From Castor canadensis (Eukaryota > Chordata > Mammalia > Rodentia > Castoridae), in NCBI RefSeq assembly GCF_047511655.1, contig NC_133394.1, positions 58,188,501 through 58,252,500 of the forward strand: 64,000 nt of DNA, read 5' to 3'. The position numbers and the translations under genes are program-made. Of this stretch, positions 11,791-25,179 are shown piece after piece. The notes under the pieces were generated by a model. It was not told the DNA's origin. It saw only the letters and a list, made by a program, of their open reading frames with translations, and made no database searches. Each line of letters opens with the position of its first letter. The stretch's first letter is position 1.

Positions 11791-12482
11791 TATTCTCTGA
11801 AATAACCACAAGAGCTGCTACTTTGGACTAAGCTTTAGCATTGGACCCCAACAGATCCAAAGAAAACTCAAAATGGAGCCGCACATACTAAACTTCCATG
11901 TCACCAAAACTGAAGCTAAATTGTTATCTGACCTGAAATCAAAAAAGAAAGAAAACACAAATTTCCTCAGCAGGCCAGATTCAATTAGCATGGTAATGAT
12001 GTTCCTTCTGATTTGATCCTTACATGGAGGGTAACCTCAAGTAACCCAATGTTAACCATTGTTTTCTATTCTTCTGTCTCCCTGTCCTGTCTTATAAAGA
12101 AAGTAACTTTGAAATGACCAGTCTGCTTCTGTTCTGTTTCTGCTTTCTTCAGTCCGTTCCTGCTTTTAAAGCCAACCTCTTCTGTTTAGCTAATGGGAAC
12201 TCTTATTCTATCTTATGGAAAGAGGTAGCAGCCAATTACGAAATCACAGATAAAGCCAATTAAGATTTCTAAACTAAATCATTGTAATTTTTGTATTTTG
12301 ATAACTCTTACAACCCATCTCTCCCTAAGAAATAATTAAGGACCTCCCAAAAACTGTTTTAGTGTGACAATCCAGCTAAGCTAAGAAAATTTTGTGAAGC
12401 AAATACTCCCTTTTAAATAAATCAGCTTTTATAAATGGTATGTTTGATAGATTTGTACATACACACAGAGAAAGTGTGTTCT
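11791..12482. other. Unassigned, LTR-like in places
   Basis: Contains a TATA-like 'cttataaagaaag' near 12093 followed by a pyrimidine-rich stretch (12120-12190). This could be the promoter region of a degraded LTR, but no terminal repeats or internal region could be paired with it, so it stays unassigned. Confidence 0.3.
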
Positions 12483-12519
12483 TTCTGATAAGAAGGGTCA
12501 CTTCCCCTTCTTATCAGAA
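12483..12519. repeat. Perfect 15-bp inverted repeat with 7-nt loop
   Basis: TTCTGATAAGAAGGG at 12483-12497 and its exact reverse complement CCCTTCTTATCAGAA at 12505-12519 flank a 7-nt loop. A transcript from either strand would form a short perfect hairpin. It borders the MaLR remnant. Confidence 0.95.
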
Positions 12520-14090
12520 CACTAACTCCATCATGGGTGCCTCACCTTCATGACCTCATCTAAACCTGATTATCTGCCAAAGCCCTACCTCCTAATAATA
12601 TCCCATTGAAGAGTAGGATTTCAACATATGAATATTGGGAGAACATAATATACGATCCATACATTCCATCCTTGTCACCCATAATGTGTGTCCTCATATC
12701 CAGAATACATTCATTCAGTCCCAATGACCTCAAAAGTCTTAACTCATTCCATCATCAATATCAAAGTTTAAACTCCCAAGTCTCATTGAAATACCTTCTA
12801 AGTCAAAAATGGATGAAGCTTGAGGTCATTTTATCCTAGGCAAAATTGTGTCTCAGCTGTAAATTTGTCAAATGCAGCAAATCAGTGGTGGAATAGGCAT
12901 TGAATAGACATTCCTGTCTCCAAAGGGAGGAAACAGAAGGCAGAAAGAGGTAAGAGGTCTCACCCAAGCAAGTTTAAAACCTAGCAAGGCAAATATCATT
13001 GAATATTTGTTAGGCTTCTTCCTCTGTCCTCTGGACCAATTGGGGCAGTGGTTCTGTCTTCTGGACCTATCGAGGTGATGGGCCACCTCGTCAGTTCTGC
13101 CAGGCAGGGGTCATATCACAAGCCTGCACATAGCTGTCATTTGCCCTGTTGAAATTAAGAAGTCCCCCATACACCGTTTGAAACAGAGGAGCTGTACTGA
13201 TTATCTCTGAATCACCCTCCCTTTCCTTGAACAGTGTATGTTCATAGCCGAGTAGTCCTGTGGGCCAGTGCTATAATATATAGTAAGTCCAATGGCCATG
13301 CTTCATTCTGATCTATCTCTGTTCCTCAGTTGACATTGGCAGAGTTTCTGTAGGAGTAGCTACTAGGTCTTTAGTTCACTCTACCTTATCAAGTGATTTT
13401 TTTAGCCACACATTATTTAGAGCTCTCTCTCCAAGACACTTTATCAATTTTTCCAATATGGATATGGATAGGCTGAGAATATTCTAAGTCTTTAAGTTCT
13501 GATTTCTTTTTGCCTTGTAATTCTGTCTTCAATTCATTTCTCTTTCTTGCATTTTATCATAAACAATCAGGAGGAAACAAGCCACTTCAACACTTTGCTT
13601 AGAAATCTGCTCAAACAATAAACTAATTTCATTGTATGCGAGTTCTACCATGCGCAAAGCACTGGAACATGAACACGATTCTGCCAAGACCTTTGCTACT
13701 CAATAACAAGGATTACTCTTCCTCCATTTCCAATACCATGCTGCTATTTTCACCCGAGACCTCTTTACTATCTATGTATTTCTACCAGTACTCTGTTCAT
13801 GGTTATTTATGTGTTCTCTGAGTAGAGGGAGGCTTTCTCCATAGCTCCTTTCTCTTCTCTCCGGGCTCATACCACAACCACCTTAAACATCCCTTCTCAG
13901 CAATTTGAGTATGTTGTTGTCGGCATCTCAAAATTCTTTTAGCCTCTACCCATTACTCATTTGTGGAGCCAGTTCTACATTTTTAAGTATTTGTTACAGT
14001 AATATCCGCTTCTGGTACTAAAATCTGTATTAGTCTGGACTCTACAGAGAAATAGGAGCAATAGGCACACTAATATTGTCTATTCAAACC
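12520..14090 (-). mobile_element. MaLR (ERVL-MaLR) retrovirus-like remnant, antisense
   Basis: The left part has the MaLR-associated antisense text 'ccctacctcctaataatatc' followed by 'gaagagtaggatttcaacat' (12583-12625). The middle matches the MaLR internal region in antisense ('caaaagtcttaactcattcc' near 12731, 'cttagaaatctgctc' near 13598). The right end carries the typical 'tgtattagtctgg' junction near 14027. No open viral frame remains. Whether full LTRs are present at both ends needs alignment. Confidence 0.6.
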
Positions 14091-14819
14091 TTCAATAAAT
14101 TGGATTACACACAATCATATTGAGGTTGGTAATCCATTTTAGTCAGTGTACCGAATTAAAAATTTATCATATCCAGAAACACCCTCACAGTCACACCTAG
14201 AATAATGTGTAATTGTTTCTGGGTGCTTCAAGGCACAGTCATATTTACACACAAAATAAACTGTCATATTAATTATTCCTATTTATTTCTATCATATCAT
14301 TGTCATTATCAGTGGCCTCAGCCTATTTGAATCACCTAAGAATTCACAGCACTGGGGAATTTCATAGGATAACTTTGTCTCCAGTCTTTAAGTGGACATC
14401 TGTATGGTACTTGACGGTCCTTCTTGATTCATTCTTGTCTCTACATTTAATGGTCTGGTTATTGCTTGGCAACCTTTTCCATTATTGTTGTCCCATACAA
14501 TTATCAACTCACCATGTTTCATAACCTTCTTATCCCTTTAGAATGCTGATTGCAATAATCCAACTGAATCATTCCCAAGTCTGTTTCTCCAGTACCAACT
14601 TTCCCTCTGTTTCTGAAGTACATGTTTGCTATTGATTTGGAAGTTTCTAATGAATAAAATGCACTCATCATTTTCCCTTGGATTCTCTTAGTCCTCTCTC
14701 AATTTCATTAGCTTGTAGCATAGGCATTTTCCTATTACCCATAGTAAAAATATACAATTGTTTCTTTTCTTCTCTCAAATGACTTCCTCTTATCATTAAG
14801 TTCTTCTGGTTTTAATTAT
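14091..14819. other. Unassigned
   Basis: No recognised gene or repeat. A Ser/Leu-rich open frame at 14300-14524 has no family resemblance. Confidence 0.4.
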
Positions 14820-15430
14820 AAACACTCATTATGAATTCAGTCTTCTCCTTTCCATCTTGATCACAGTCACTGCTCTTGCTCATGCCCTATCATCTCTGCT
14901 TTATAGAGTATTATAAAGGCCTATTAACTAGTCTTCTCTGCCAGAATTTTTGTGTACTCACATACATACTGTCTAATCATTTCCATCTTCCTTAAACATT
15001 ATTTGGTGGCTTCGTAACCAGCAAAGAAATACACACAAACTGTTTAGCACTGCACATTAGGATCTCCAATTCCTCCCCCTGCATCCTCCAACACGATATG
15101 TGCCAAAAAGATAATACAGCTCTTCTTTTTCTAAACCTGGCCATCTTTATTTTGCTTGATACTTTGTGTAAAATGTTCTGTTTTCTTATCATTGATAAGT
15201 TGAATTCATTTATTTCAAGAAGCCTTACCTGACCTCAACAGTCTTGGGGACTGAGGGTTATAATACACAGTTCTAAATTAACTGTATGATATTTAAATCT
15301 GTATTTCCATATCTATGTATCTTCCTTTGAATTTAGATCCCATTAGGACACAGATATTGTCTTCTATGTCCATTTACAGCCAACACTGCACCACAGTGCT
15401 TATGACAAAGTCACTGCACAGCAGTGCTGA
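14820..15430 (+). mobile_element. LINE-2 (L2) 3' region, sense
   Basis: Sense-strand L2 landmarks occur in the right order: the 'tattaactagtcttctctgcc' region near 14921, 'tttggtggcttcgtaacc' near 15002, 'agaagccttacctgacctc' near 15219, and the pre-terminal 'gatcccattaggacacag' near 15336. It is strongly diverged, as expected for L2, which is old in all mammals. Confidence 0.7.
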
Positions 15431-17061
15431 ACTAGACAAGTGTGGGCACTTGTGCTCAATTCAGGGCTGTATCTGGGCAAGTCCACAAGAAAAGAAACAA
15501 ACAAGATGAAACAGTTTCTTTGGGAAGAACTTAAAATCTGTTTTACATGAAGATTCACTCAGAACCTAAAAGGTAAGCATAAGAAGGCAAGAAGGAGAAT
15601 GCAAATTCTTACAAAGCAGATTGACAATCATAAAATCATTCAAATCCAGCACCATGCTGTATAGACTCATCAGGTGTTTCTACTTTCACCTCTTATCAAG
15701 TTTGGATGCTAACTCCTGTATTCCTCTACAGAGAGACTGAATTCTCTAAGGTTTGGGATATGCCATGTTCTTTCCCATCTTCTCTTGACTTTACCCACTC
15801 TGCTGTTCTTTGCATAAGATAACTTTCACACCTTTCCTAGTCAGGCTGATGCATAAATCTTAGGAAAAACATCACAATAAAATCAAGTGCAAAAGCAGTT
15901 TAAGAAAACAGTGTGTATCTAGTAAGCCTGCCTTATTTGTGGATTTATTACATGCCATTTTGACCAGGCATGGTCATAAATATAAAAATACATAAAAATT
16001 TCTAAAACAAAAATTTAAATCCCCATGCACTTTACACGTGGGGATGTGGAGCAGCTCTCAGTCAGTCCTGCATTGTCATTAGTTGTATCTAAATCATTGT
16101 TGACCTACTGAGTGTTTCCCTGCCCTTAGTTGTGTGAAAGTCTGCCCCACAAAAAGCAAATGTGTCCCCAAAAGGCCAGGTCAAAGTTATGGGAATCCTT
16201 CTAAGCCAAAAAGGGCACATAATTTGTTCAATCTAGGTGATAACATGACCGTTTGAGATTTGTTGAAAGGTGGCCAGGTCTTTAGCAGAAGTTGGGCAGC
16301 ATTATGGGAAAAATTAATGGAGTATCCTCAGCATATCACTGAACTCTGTGCATCCTGAGCATTTTCCCCAAGGTGGTCTCCTTAGAACCAGAGACTCAGA
16401 GATACCAATGGTCTACTGTAGTTTAATTCCATCTGATGTTTTACACACCTATTGATATAGTTGTCTGTGTGTATATTCAACCCAACATATGCCTTTTTAT
16501 ATACAAAAACTTTCAAAAAAGGTACATTATATCAGGAGATTGATATGGAAGGACTGGCTCAGCAAACTTGAACTGAAGTTCATTATGTTTGAGAAGAGCT
16601 CAAATTTCACTTCTGGGAAATCTGCTTGACCTGCCATGATTGGTTGTGTTTGCTCCTCCTTTTTGAGACACAGCCTCCATGCAGTCTTGCCCACAACACA
16701 GTGAGTTCTCATAGCAGGTGATTTGAATGTCCCTCCCACTATCTATAAGTTTCTTGGAAGTGAAATTTGTTTCTACATCCACATTTGAACACATATCTGA
16801 CAAATGATAAGAATTGATTTTCTTAAGGATCCATTCAGCAAAATGGAACAATTGAATCAAATTCCCCATCACTGTCAGTCCAAGCACTTTTGTCAAGAAA
16901 AGAGTGATCAATTCCATGGGGAAAAAGTGCTCAAAGTCTTGAAGTTTGGCTTCTTTCCATGCATCCTAAGATGAGAAAATTGTCTATATTCAGTCAAATT
17001 TCCAAGCAGTGTTCTAAATTTCAGGATACTGACTCTTCTGTCCTTCTCAAAAATGTACCAA
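15431..17061. other. Unassigned non-coding sequence
   Basis: No gene or repeat recognised. A 105-codon minus-strand frame at 16600-16917 has no family resemblance and no conserved-looking start context. Confidence 0.45.
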
Positions 17062-17395
17062 CTAGCTGGGTACAGTGTCTCATGTCTATAATTCCAGTTA
17101 GTTGGGAGGTAGCAATAGGAGGATCATGGCTCAAGGTCAGCCTATGCAAAAAAGATAACAAGACTGTATCTCAAGGAACAAGTTGGAAATGGTAGTTCAT
17201 ATCACAACCCGAGATATGCAGGAGGAATAGGTAAGAGGAATACAATCCAAGGTTGTTGTAAAGTGCAAGATCCTGTATGAAAAACAACTGAAGCAAAAAG
17301 GGCTGGAAGCATGGTGCAAGTAGTCGAGCACTTTCCTAGCAATCATGAGGCCCTGAGTTCCAACTCCAGCATCAGCAACAAAACAAAACAAAAAT
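17062..17395 (+). mobile_element. B1-ID composite SINE with duplicated B1-like unit
   Basis: Order of parts: a B1-like unit ('gctgggtacagtgtctcatg', ending 'gactgtatctcaag'), a second B1-like unit (17187-17290), then an ID-like right half ('agggctggaagcatggtgca', 'catgaggccctgagttcc') and an A-rich tail. It is longer than the standard dimer because of the extra B1-like unit. Confidence 0.75.
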
Positions 17396-17450
17396 ATATA
17401 CACATATATATACATATACATACACACATATTATATTTATACATATATAC
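17396..17450. repeat. AT/CATA-rich simple repeat after the SINE tail
   Basis: A run of TATA and CATA units directly after the A-rich tail, probably expanded from it. Confidence 0.85.
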
Positions 17451-17454
17451 ACTA

Positions 17455-17588
17455 ACTAATTGAGAATAGGTACTCAAGCACTTGTATGTGACTGTTCACA
17501 GCAGCACTATTCATTATTAAAAACTGAACACAGCAACACAACATTAATGCCCATAAACAAACAGCTGAATGGATAAACAATTGTGATA

Positions 17589-17650
<62 letters not shown>

Positions 17651-18030
17651 TACAGAAAGGAATATTATCTAGCCGTAAAAATGAATGAAGTATTTCTTTA
17701 CATGCTGCAAAGTGAATAGACCTCAAAAATATTGTTGTAAGTGAAAGAAGCCAGCACAAAAGGCAACATGTGGTATGATTCCATTTATATAAAATATCCA
17801 GAATAGATAAAATCCATAGAAACAGAAAGAATTGTCAAGGCCTAGGGAAAGGAAAAGACAGGAACTGCTCAAAGGGCTCAGGTTTCCATTTGTCAGAAAA
17901 GCAATATTTTGGAATAAAATAGAAATGATGGATTCATAACATTGTGAATGTATTAAATGCCACTGAGCATTTAATAACTGTAATAACTAATAACTTATAA
18001 TAACTTAATTTTGAATAAATTGTCCCTCAG
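17455..18030 (+). mobile_element. Old L1 3' end, sense
   Basis: Sense-strand L1 landmarks include 'cagcagcactattcattatt', 'gctgaatggataaacaattg', 'gaatattatctagccgtaaa' and 'gaagccagcacaaaaggc'. A (TA)n microsatellite at 17585-17652 splits the element at the expected 'gtgatatat' position. It keeps no long ORF2 frame. Confidence 0.8.
17585..17652. repeat. (TA)n microsatellite
   Basis: About 50 bp of nearly uninterrupted TA flanked by TG/TA variants, inside the sense L1 3' end. Confidence 0.95.
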
Positions 18031-18834
18031 TTTAAAAAAATACACCAACTTCTTAAGATTTAGAAGAAGGACATACATAATTACACAAAGTTGAATTTTG
18101 TGAGTCTTTCCCCAGAAACCCAGCTTTAAAGGAATCTACATTAACACATGATAAAACATTATTCATTTACAGAAAGCTAAATTTCCTACCCATATTCTAT
18201 TTCTATCAAGTTTTAAAGCTCTGAGGGTGATGTCAGAAACAAAAATCAGAGCTATGGGGAGACAAGGTTGATAGTAATTAATTTTTGGCTCCTTAACTAT
18301 AAAAACAGATTCAATGACTTGCAAGTCTCATTTTTCTATTGATGTTAAATTCATTTTAAAGGATAAACTTATCTGAGTTCTTTCTGATGACAATCAGAAT
18401 TAACTTCTGTCATTACTAAGTGACTTTATTAAATCTCTATATGTGCTATAAATATGAAACTATAAAAACAGATGACTCAAGAGTATGAAATGTAGACTCC
18501 TTGGAAATGTGGTAATGAAATTAATCTGAATTTGGCTAGCAATGTAATCCCAGAAGTCACTGCTTTTATTCTTATTTCCATGAGAAAATGGAAGCAATTT
18601 TTTGACATGGAAATTTTAAGGATTTTAGCACAAAATAACATGTGTACTTTGTTAATAATACTAAATGCTGTTTTAAAGATATGTAATAATAAATTTGACT
18701 ACTTATATATATTTAACTTGAGAAAATTACTTAGACATTATATGGTACACATGAAAGGCACATTATTGTGACAGTAAAATGTATGATATCATCTCTAAAA
18801 GTACAGTTGATATCCCAGGGGAAACTAACTTATG
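18031..18834. other. Unassigned AT-rich sequence
   Basis: No recognised feature. The 79-codon frame at 18532-18771 has no family resemblance. Confidence 0.4.
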
Positions 18835-20240
18835 CTTCAGTTCAGCACAGCTCAGCAAATACTGACTCTATTATGTGCTGATCGTTTTGAAAAGGGATAA
18901 AATGATAATAAGAACAAAATTAGTACTTTCAAGGAACTTAAAATCTAAAAAGAGTCACAGAGTTCAAACAAGTTGTAACTAACTTTATGCATCATAAAGT
19001 GTGGTGAAGTTCCAAAATTAGCAAAGTGAAAAAGTAATTGACTCAGTTTGGAGAATTTAGAAGGTACAATATGTGAACTGGCCTTGTCAGGATGAGCAGG
19101 GTTTCACAGATGAGGAAAGATGTGTAAGATGGTGTCTGGGTCTGTAAAACAGTCTCTTGGGCTTCAAAGTACAAGCAATTTAGTACTCGAGGAAGAGGAA
19201 GAAGAGGAGAATGTAGGAAGAAAAAGGTTTTAACAGAAGAAGATGGGGAAGAAAAAGAGAAAGAGCTTGAGAAGTGGCAAGCAAAGAGCTAGAGAAGTAG
19301 CCACCCAAAAAAATGAGGAAGAAAGGGGTAAAACAGAAGGAAGAGAAGAGGAATAATTCAAGAAATATCAAAGAAAGAGTCTGGAGAAGCAGGTTGGGAC
19401 TGGATAACAAGGGACTTTGCTGAGTTTGAAACTCATCCTCTAAGCACAGAGAGTCAATGAAGAAAAACATATGGGGAAAGACATGGTGAAATTTGCAATG
19501 TGAAAAGTTTACTCTGGTAACACCATGGACAAAAGATCGCAAGGGCAAGTCTGGAATCTGGAAGATCAAATAGCAACCTATTGTAATGATTCAATTTAAA
19601 GATAAGCAGTATTTCAACACAAGTCCATTGGTGATGTTAAGAGAACACAGACTTGGGATATAACACATGCTGACCACCTGGGTATTGAAGGTGAAAGAAC
19701 AGAGAAAGTATCAGATACCCTCTGAGTTCTCTGGACATTGGATAGAGGCTGTGGCATTTTGTTACACAAACAGGGAAAAGAGACAGTGGAATAGTTGCAG
19801 AGTGGTAAGAAGGGAGCCAGATTGCTCAGCTCTGCATATTTGGACTGAGGGACATACAGGACCTCTAAGTGAGGACAAGCACATGCATATTAAGGGATAT
19901 AAGTCTCAATGTAAGTCCCTAAAATGGATGATATCATCTCCAGAGAAAACAGAATGAGAAGAGGGGTAAAAACCTTGAAGAACATCAAACTTAAAGCATA
20001 CTTTGAGTAAGATGTGCTCTAATGAAAATGTCACAGGGATAGGAGAAAATCCAGAAGAGCACAATGTCAGGGAATGCAGTTTCATGGAAATAGTGTCAAG
20101 GAGGGAAGGCTCACCTCTGTTAAATGTAGAACAAGACTGAAAAATATCTGTTGGACTTGGCAATTAAGAGATGAAAAGTGACATAATATTAATTTCAGTG
20201 TGATGAAGTTGAGTTCAAATTGCAAATGGAAAGGAAGGAG
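18835..20240 (-). mobile_element. Long LINE-2 (L2) copy, antisense
   Basis: The plus strand begins with the complement of the L2 3' end ('cagcaaatactgactctatt', 'atgtgctgatcg', 'caaggaacttaaaatc'). It continues through regions complementary to the L2 3' third (19080 'ggccttgtcaggatg', 19433 'tcatcctctaagc', 19950 onward). It is about 1.4 kb with an internal purine-rich run (19187-19330), and degraded throughout. Confidence 0.6.
19187..19330. repeat. Purine-rich (GA)-type tract
   Basis: The plus strand is almost entirely A and G in units such as gaagag and gaaaaag. The Phe/Leu/Ser-rich minus-strand open frame across it (19180-19569) is a by-product of this composition. Confidence 0.8.
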
Positions 20241-20326
20241 GAAAGGTATTTTATTCGTAAGATTTGCCACCATAGTAATTAGATCCCCTGTACAGACAGC
20301 AGACACAGTGTTGAAGAGGGGCCCCA

Positions 20327-20550
20327 TAGCCAGGAGCAGTGGCTCATGATGGTAATCTTAGCTACCCCAGGAGCAGAGATAGGGGGGTTGCAGTTTGAAG
20401 CCAGACTGGACAAATAGTTCTCAAGACCCCATCTTAAGATACCCAACACAAGAAAAGCACTGGCAGAATGGCTCAAGTGCACTCTACAGTGCCTGCCTAG
20501 CAAATGTGAGGCCCTGAGTTCAAACCCCAATACTTCTCCTCCACAAAACA
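20327..20550 (+). mobile_element. B1-ID dimeric SINE
   Basis: The B1-like half ('gccaggagcagtggctcatg', 'gagcagagatagg', 'caagaccccatctt') is followed by the ID-like half ('tggcagaatggctcaagtgc', 'gaggccctgagttcaaaccc') and a short A-rich end. It is inserted near the L2 remnant. Confidence 0.85.
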
Positions 20551-20939
20551 GAGGGCCACAGAAAGACTGTGATCACCCAATGGATGGAAGAGCATGTGTG
20601 GCTAAGGATGACTCGGGTCCACATGGCAGGGTTCAGGTCTGCATGTTCCACCTTCTGTCTCTGATCTTGCCCCAGCTATGTGCAGTGTCTCCTGTCTCTG
20701 TTTTCTCCCTTGTAAATTGTGGACAATAACTGAGTCTGTGTGATAATATCCTCCCAAGAGCAGTTCAGATAATATTTCTCTGGCCTTTAGTGATAAGAAG
20801 AATGATGCTGATTTGCTAGATGATGATGATGTTGATAAGGCCATAAAGACAGTAAGTATAGATAGAAAAGAGAAGTGCTCTAAGTGCTATTCTGTATCTG
20901 CTTCTTTTAGAAGACAACACAAGCTTGAGCAAGAACTCG

Positions 20940-21130
20940 CAAAGGAGACAGAACTGAAGCAGCTGGGGAGGTAGAAGGAAAACCAGGAAAGCATGTTCAG
21001 AAAGGCAAAGGGAAGATAGTCTTTCAAGAGTGGATAATCAATTGAGTAAAATGATACTAAGTAAAATAAGGACTTGAAATTGATCAATGGATTTAGCAAA
21101 GTGAAAATATTTCATAATGGTGGCAAGAAT
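20940..21130 (-). mobile_element. L2 fragment, antisense
   Basis: The plus-strand text ('gaaaaccaggaaagcatg', 'ggcaaagggaagatagtc', 'aataaggacttgaaattg') follows the same L2 antisense stretch as 20050-20150. It is either a second copy or a duplicated part of the neighbouring L2. Confidence 0.45.
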
Positions 21131-22335
21131 GGTTTCATAGACACTGTGTATGTCTTTATGATACCTTAAACAATTGTGTGTGAGCAGGTGAATGGGCAGG
21201 TGTTTGTCTGTGACAATATATATGATTTGAATTGGGCCAATGAGAAATGGCTGATATTTTCAAGGAGACTGTGAGAAAGAAGATTGTACGCTTCTCTCAG
21301 AGAGCTAATGGGAAAGATGCCATTGCCTGTACTAAGAAACCCAGGATCCCTGGAGGCTGTTGGAAGGTATCTTGCAGTCTTGAAAAGGAGCAATTTTACC
21401 AAGAAAAGAATAGAAATAAGGCAAAATATAGTTATCAATAACATAATTGACCTACTGATTATCCAAACTCCAACATACTTAATACTTATCCTCCCTATAG
21501 TTTGCTTGGCTCCAGATAGCTATATGCATAAACACATTTTATATACATATACATATGTATAGATGTACGTATATATGTATATATATATATATATATTCCA
21601 TATATTGTTGATTTTTCTGTTACTTTCAACAGAATTATTTCTGACATTGCAATTTATCAAGGCTGAAATCACACAAGCTTGATTAGGGGTTACTGGAAGG
21701 ACTATGGACAGTCAAGAAAAATAACTCCCCATATTCCATATATTACACATGACTGAATGTTGCCTTTCTGTTTATTTCCTTAGTTTAAATATGTTCTTTC
21801 ATTTATAAAATTATTATTTTTTAAATTAAACAACCTTTAATAAAATTCCTATAGAAAACTCAGTCACAGGGCAAGAACTCAGCTGTCTTTCCCATTCATT
21901 GAGGACTGAGAGCCCCCAATATCCTTTGGAGAATAAGCAGTGGTTCTGCTGGATCATGCCAGTACTCAGAGTGTCTACTTCACCTGCACATCAAGCCAGT
22001 AGTTCCTATTGCACATATTAACATTATTCACCACCCAGCACCCTAAATGTGTGGTACCTCAAGAAATAAACTGAAGACTTCCATGTGGCATGAAACCATT
22101 TCAGTGTGAACTAGTATCATTGAAAAATCACATTATTACAAGTTTTAATAAATACAGTAAGAATAGCTGGCATTTTACTAAAATACTGAATTTTAGGTCT
22201 GGAGTTTATTCCATAAATAGGTTCCTTTTCATTTGCTTGCTTTCATCGATACATCTGCTCAAGTATTATGTACTATGAAGTGAATTCTTTCACAGATACC
22301 ATATAAAAAGTGTATTAATATGTGCCTCATTACAG
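21131..22335. other. Unassigned, with a small TA/CATA repeat
   Basis: No gene recognised. A TATA/CATA-rich simple repeat lies at about 21537-21597. A second TA run lies beyond the region at 22498-22518. Confidence 0.4.
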
Positions 22336-22376
22336 AAGCAGCTGGAAGAACTGGATCGCAGTTAACCAACTGAAAG
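22336..22376 (+). other. Exon-like 41-bp segment flanked by AG and GT
   Basis: 'cattacag' lies directly before and 'gtaacttag' directly after a 41-bp segment. In one frame it would encode KQLEELDRS followed by a stop. The splice-like borders and the charged, coiled-coil-like peptide are suggestive, but the polypyrimidine tract is weak and no neighbouring exons were found. Treat it as a candidate only. The region may also belong to the 3'UTR of the PIK3CB retrocopy on the other strand. Confidence 0.15.
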
Positions 22377-22499
22377 GTAACTTAGGAAAAAGCTCCGCTT
22401 TTTGTAAAACTTTAAATACAGGCTAGAGAATACCAAAGAAACATCTTTTTATATAGAACTCCCACTAGAAATTTTATAAATATAAATGCAGCATGTTTT

Positions 22500-23139
22500 A
22501 TATATATATATATATTATGTTCATCTCACCAACAGATTTTCAGCAAGTCTGGTTGGAATGATACTACCAGGATAGATAAATATTAACAAAATTAATGAGT
22601 TTCCATAGGATTAAAAGATTTCTTTTGAAAAATAATCTTAGATTCAGATTATAATTTGTACTTTATACAATTTTAAAAGGGAAGGAAGATAACTTTCTTT
22701 GATGCTTCATTTGGAAAATAAGAACAGTCCCCAGGTGTGGACAAGTTGTTGGCTGAATGGTAACACCTGGTCACAACACTGAAAATAAGTATTTACACCT
22801 TTCTCATAAAGTACAAAACACTTTAAAAAACAAAAAAGAGACATCAAACAATCCCTAGTAGCATTCATTCCTTGGTGTGCAAAGTCAGCAGGAAATGATT
22901 ATCCATAATGTTGACAGGATTCATGATGAGTCTTGGAAGCATTCAAAAAGCAGAGTGTAGTTGTCAGGGATTGTTCACATTAGTTTCTGTGGGGTGCCTT
23001 GTTCTTATTTATCTCTGAGTTCATATAAAGGATTTCATTCCCTTTATAACATCTCTGACAGGGTCTTGTTCAATTTAGTGCAAGTGCAAAATGAAAACAA
23101 AACAAAACTAAGGGGAACATTAGGAGCAAAGGCTGGTCG
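22500..23139 (-). pseudogene. Probable 3'UTR of the PIK3CB retrocopy
   Basis: A processed copy of the PIK3CB mRNA should continue beyond its stop codon (23140-23142) towards lower coordinates. This stretch has no other recognisable origin and reads as AT-rich 3'UTR-like sequence on the minus strand. No clear plus-strand T-run marking the poly(A) end was found, so the boundary is a guess. Confidence 0.4.

Positions 23140-25179
<2,040 letters not shown>

Noticed and set aside
11791-12482. Complete LTR with TATA box
   Set aside because: Only a TATA-like motif was seen; no paired LTR, primer site or internal region.
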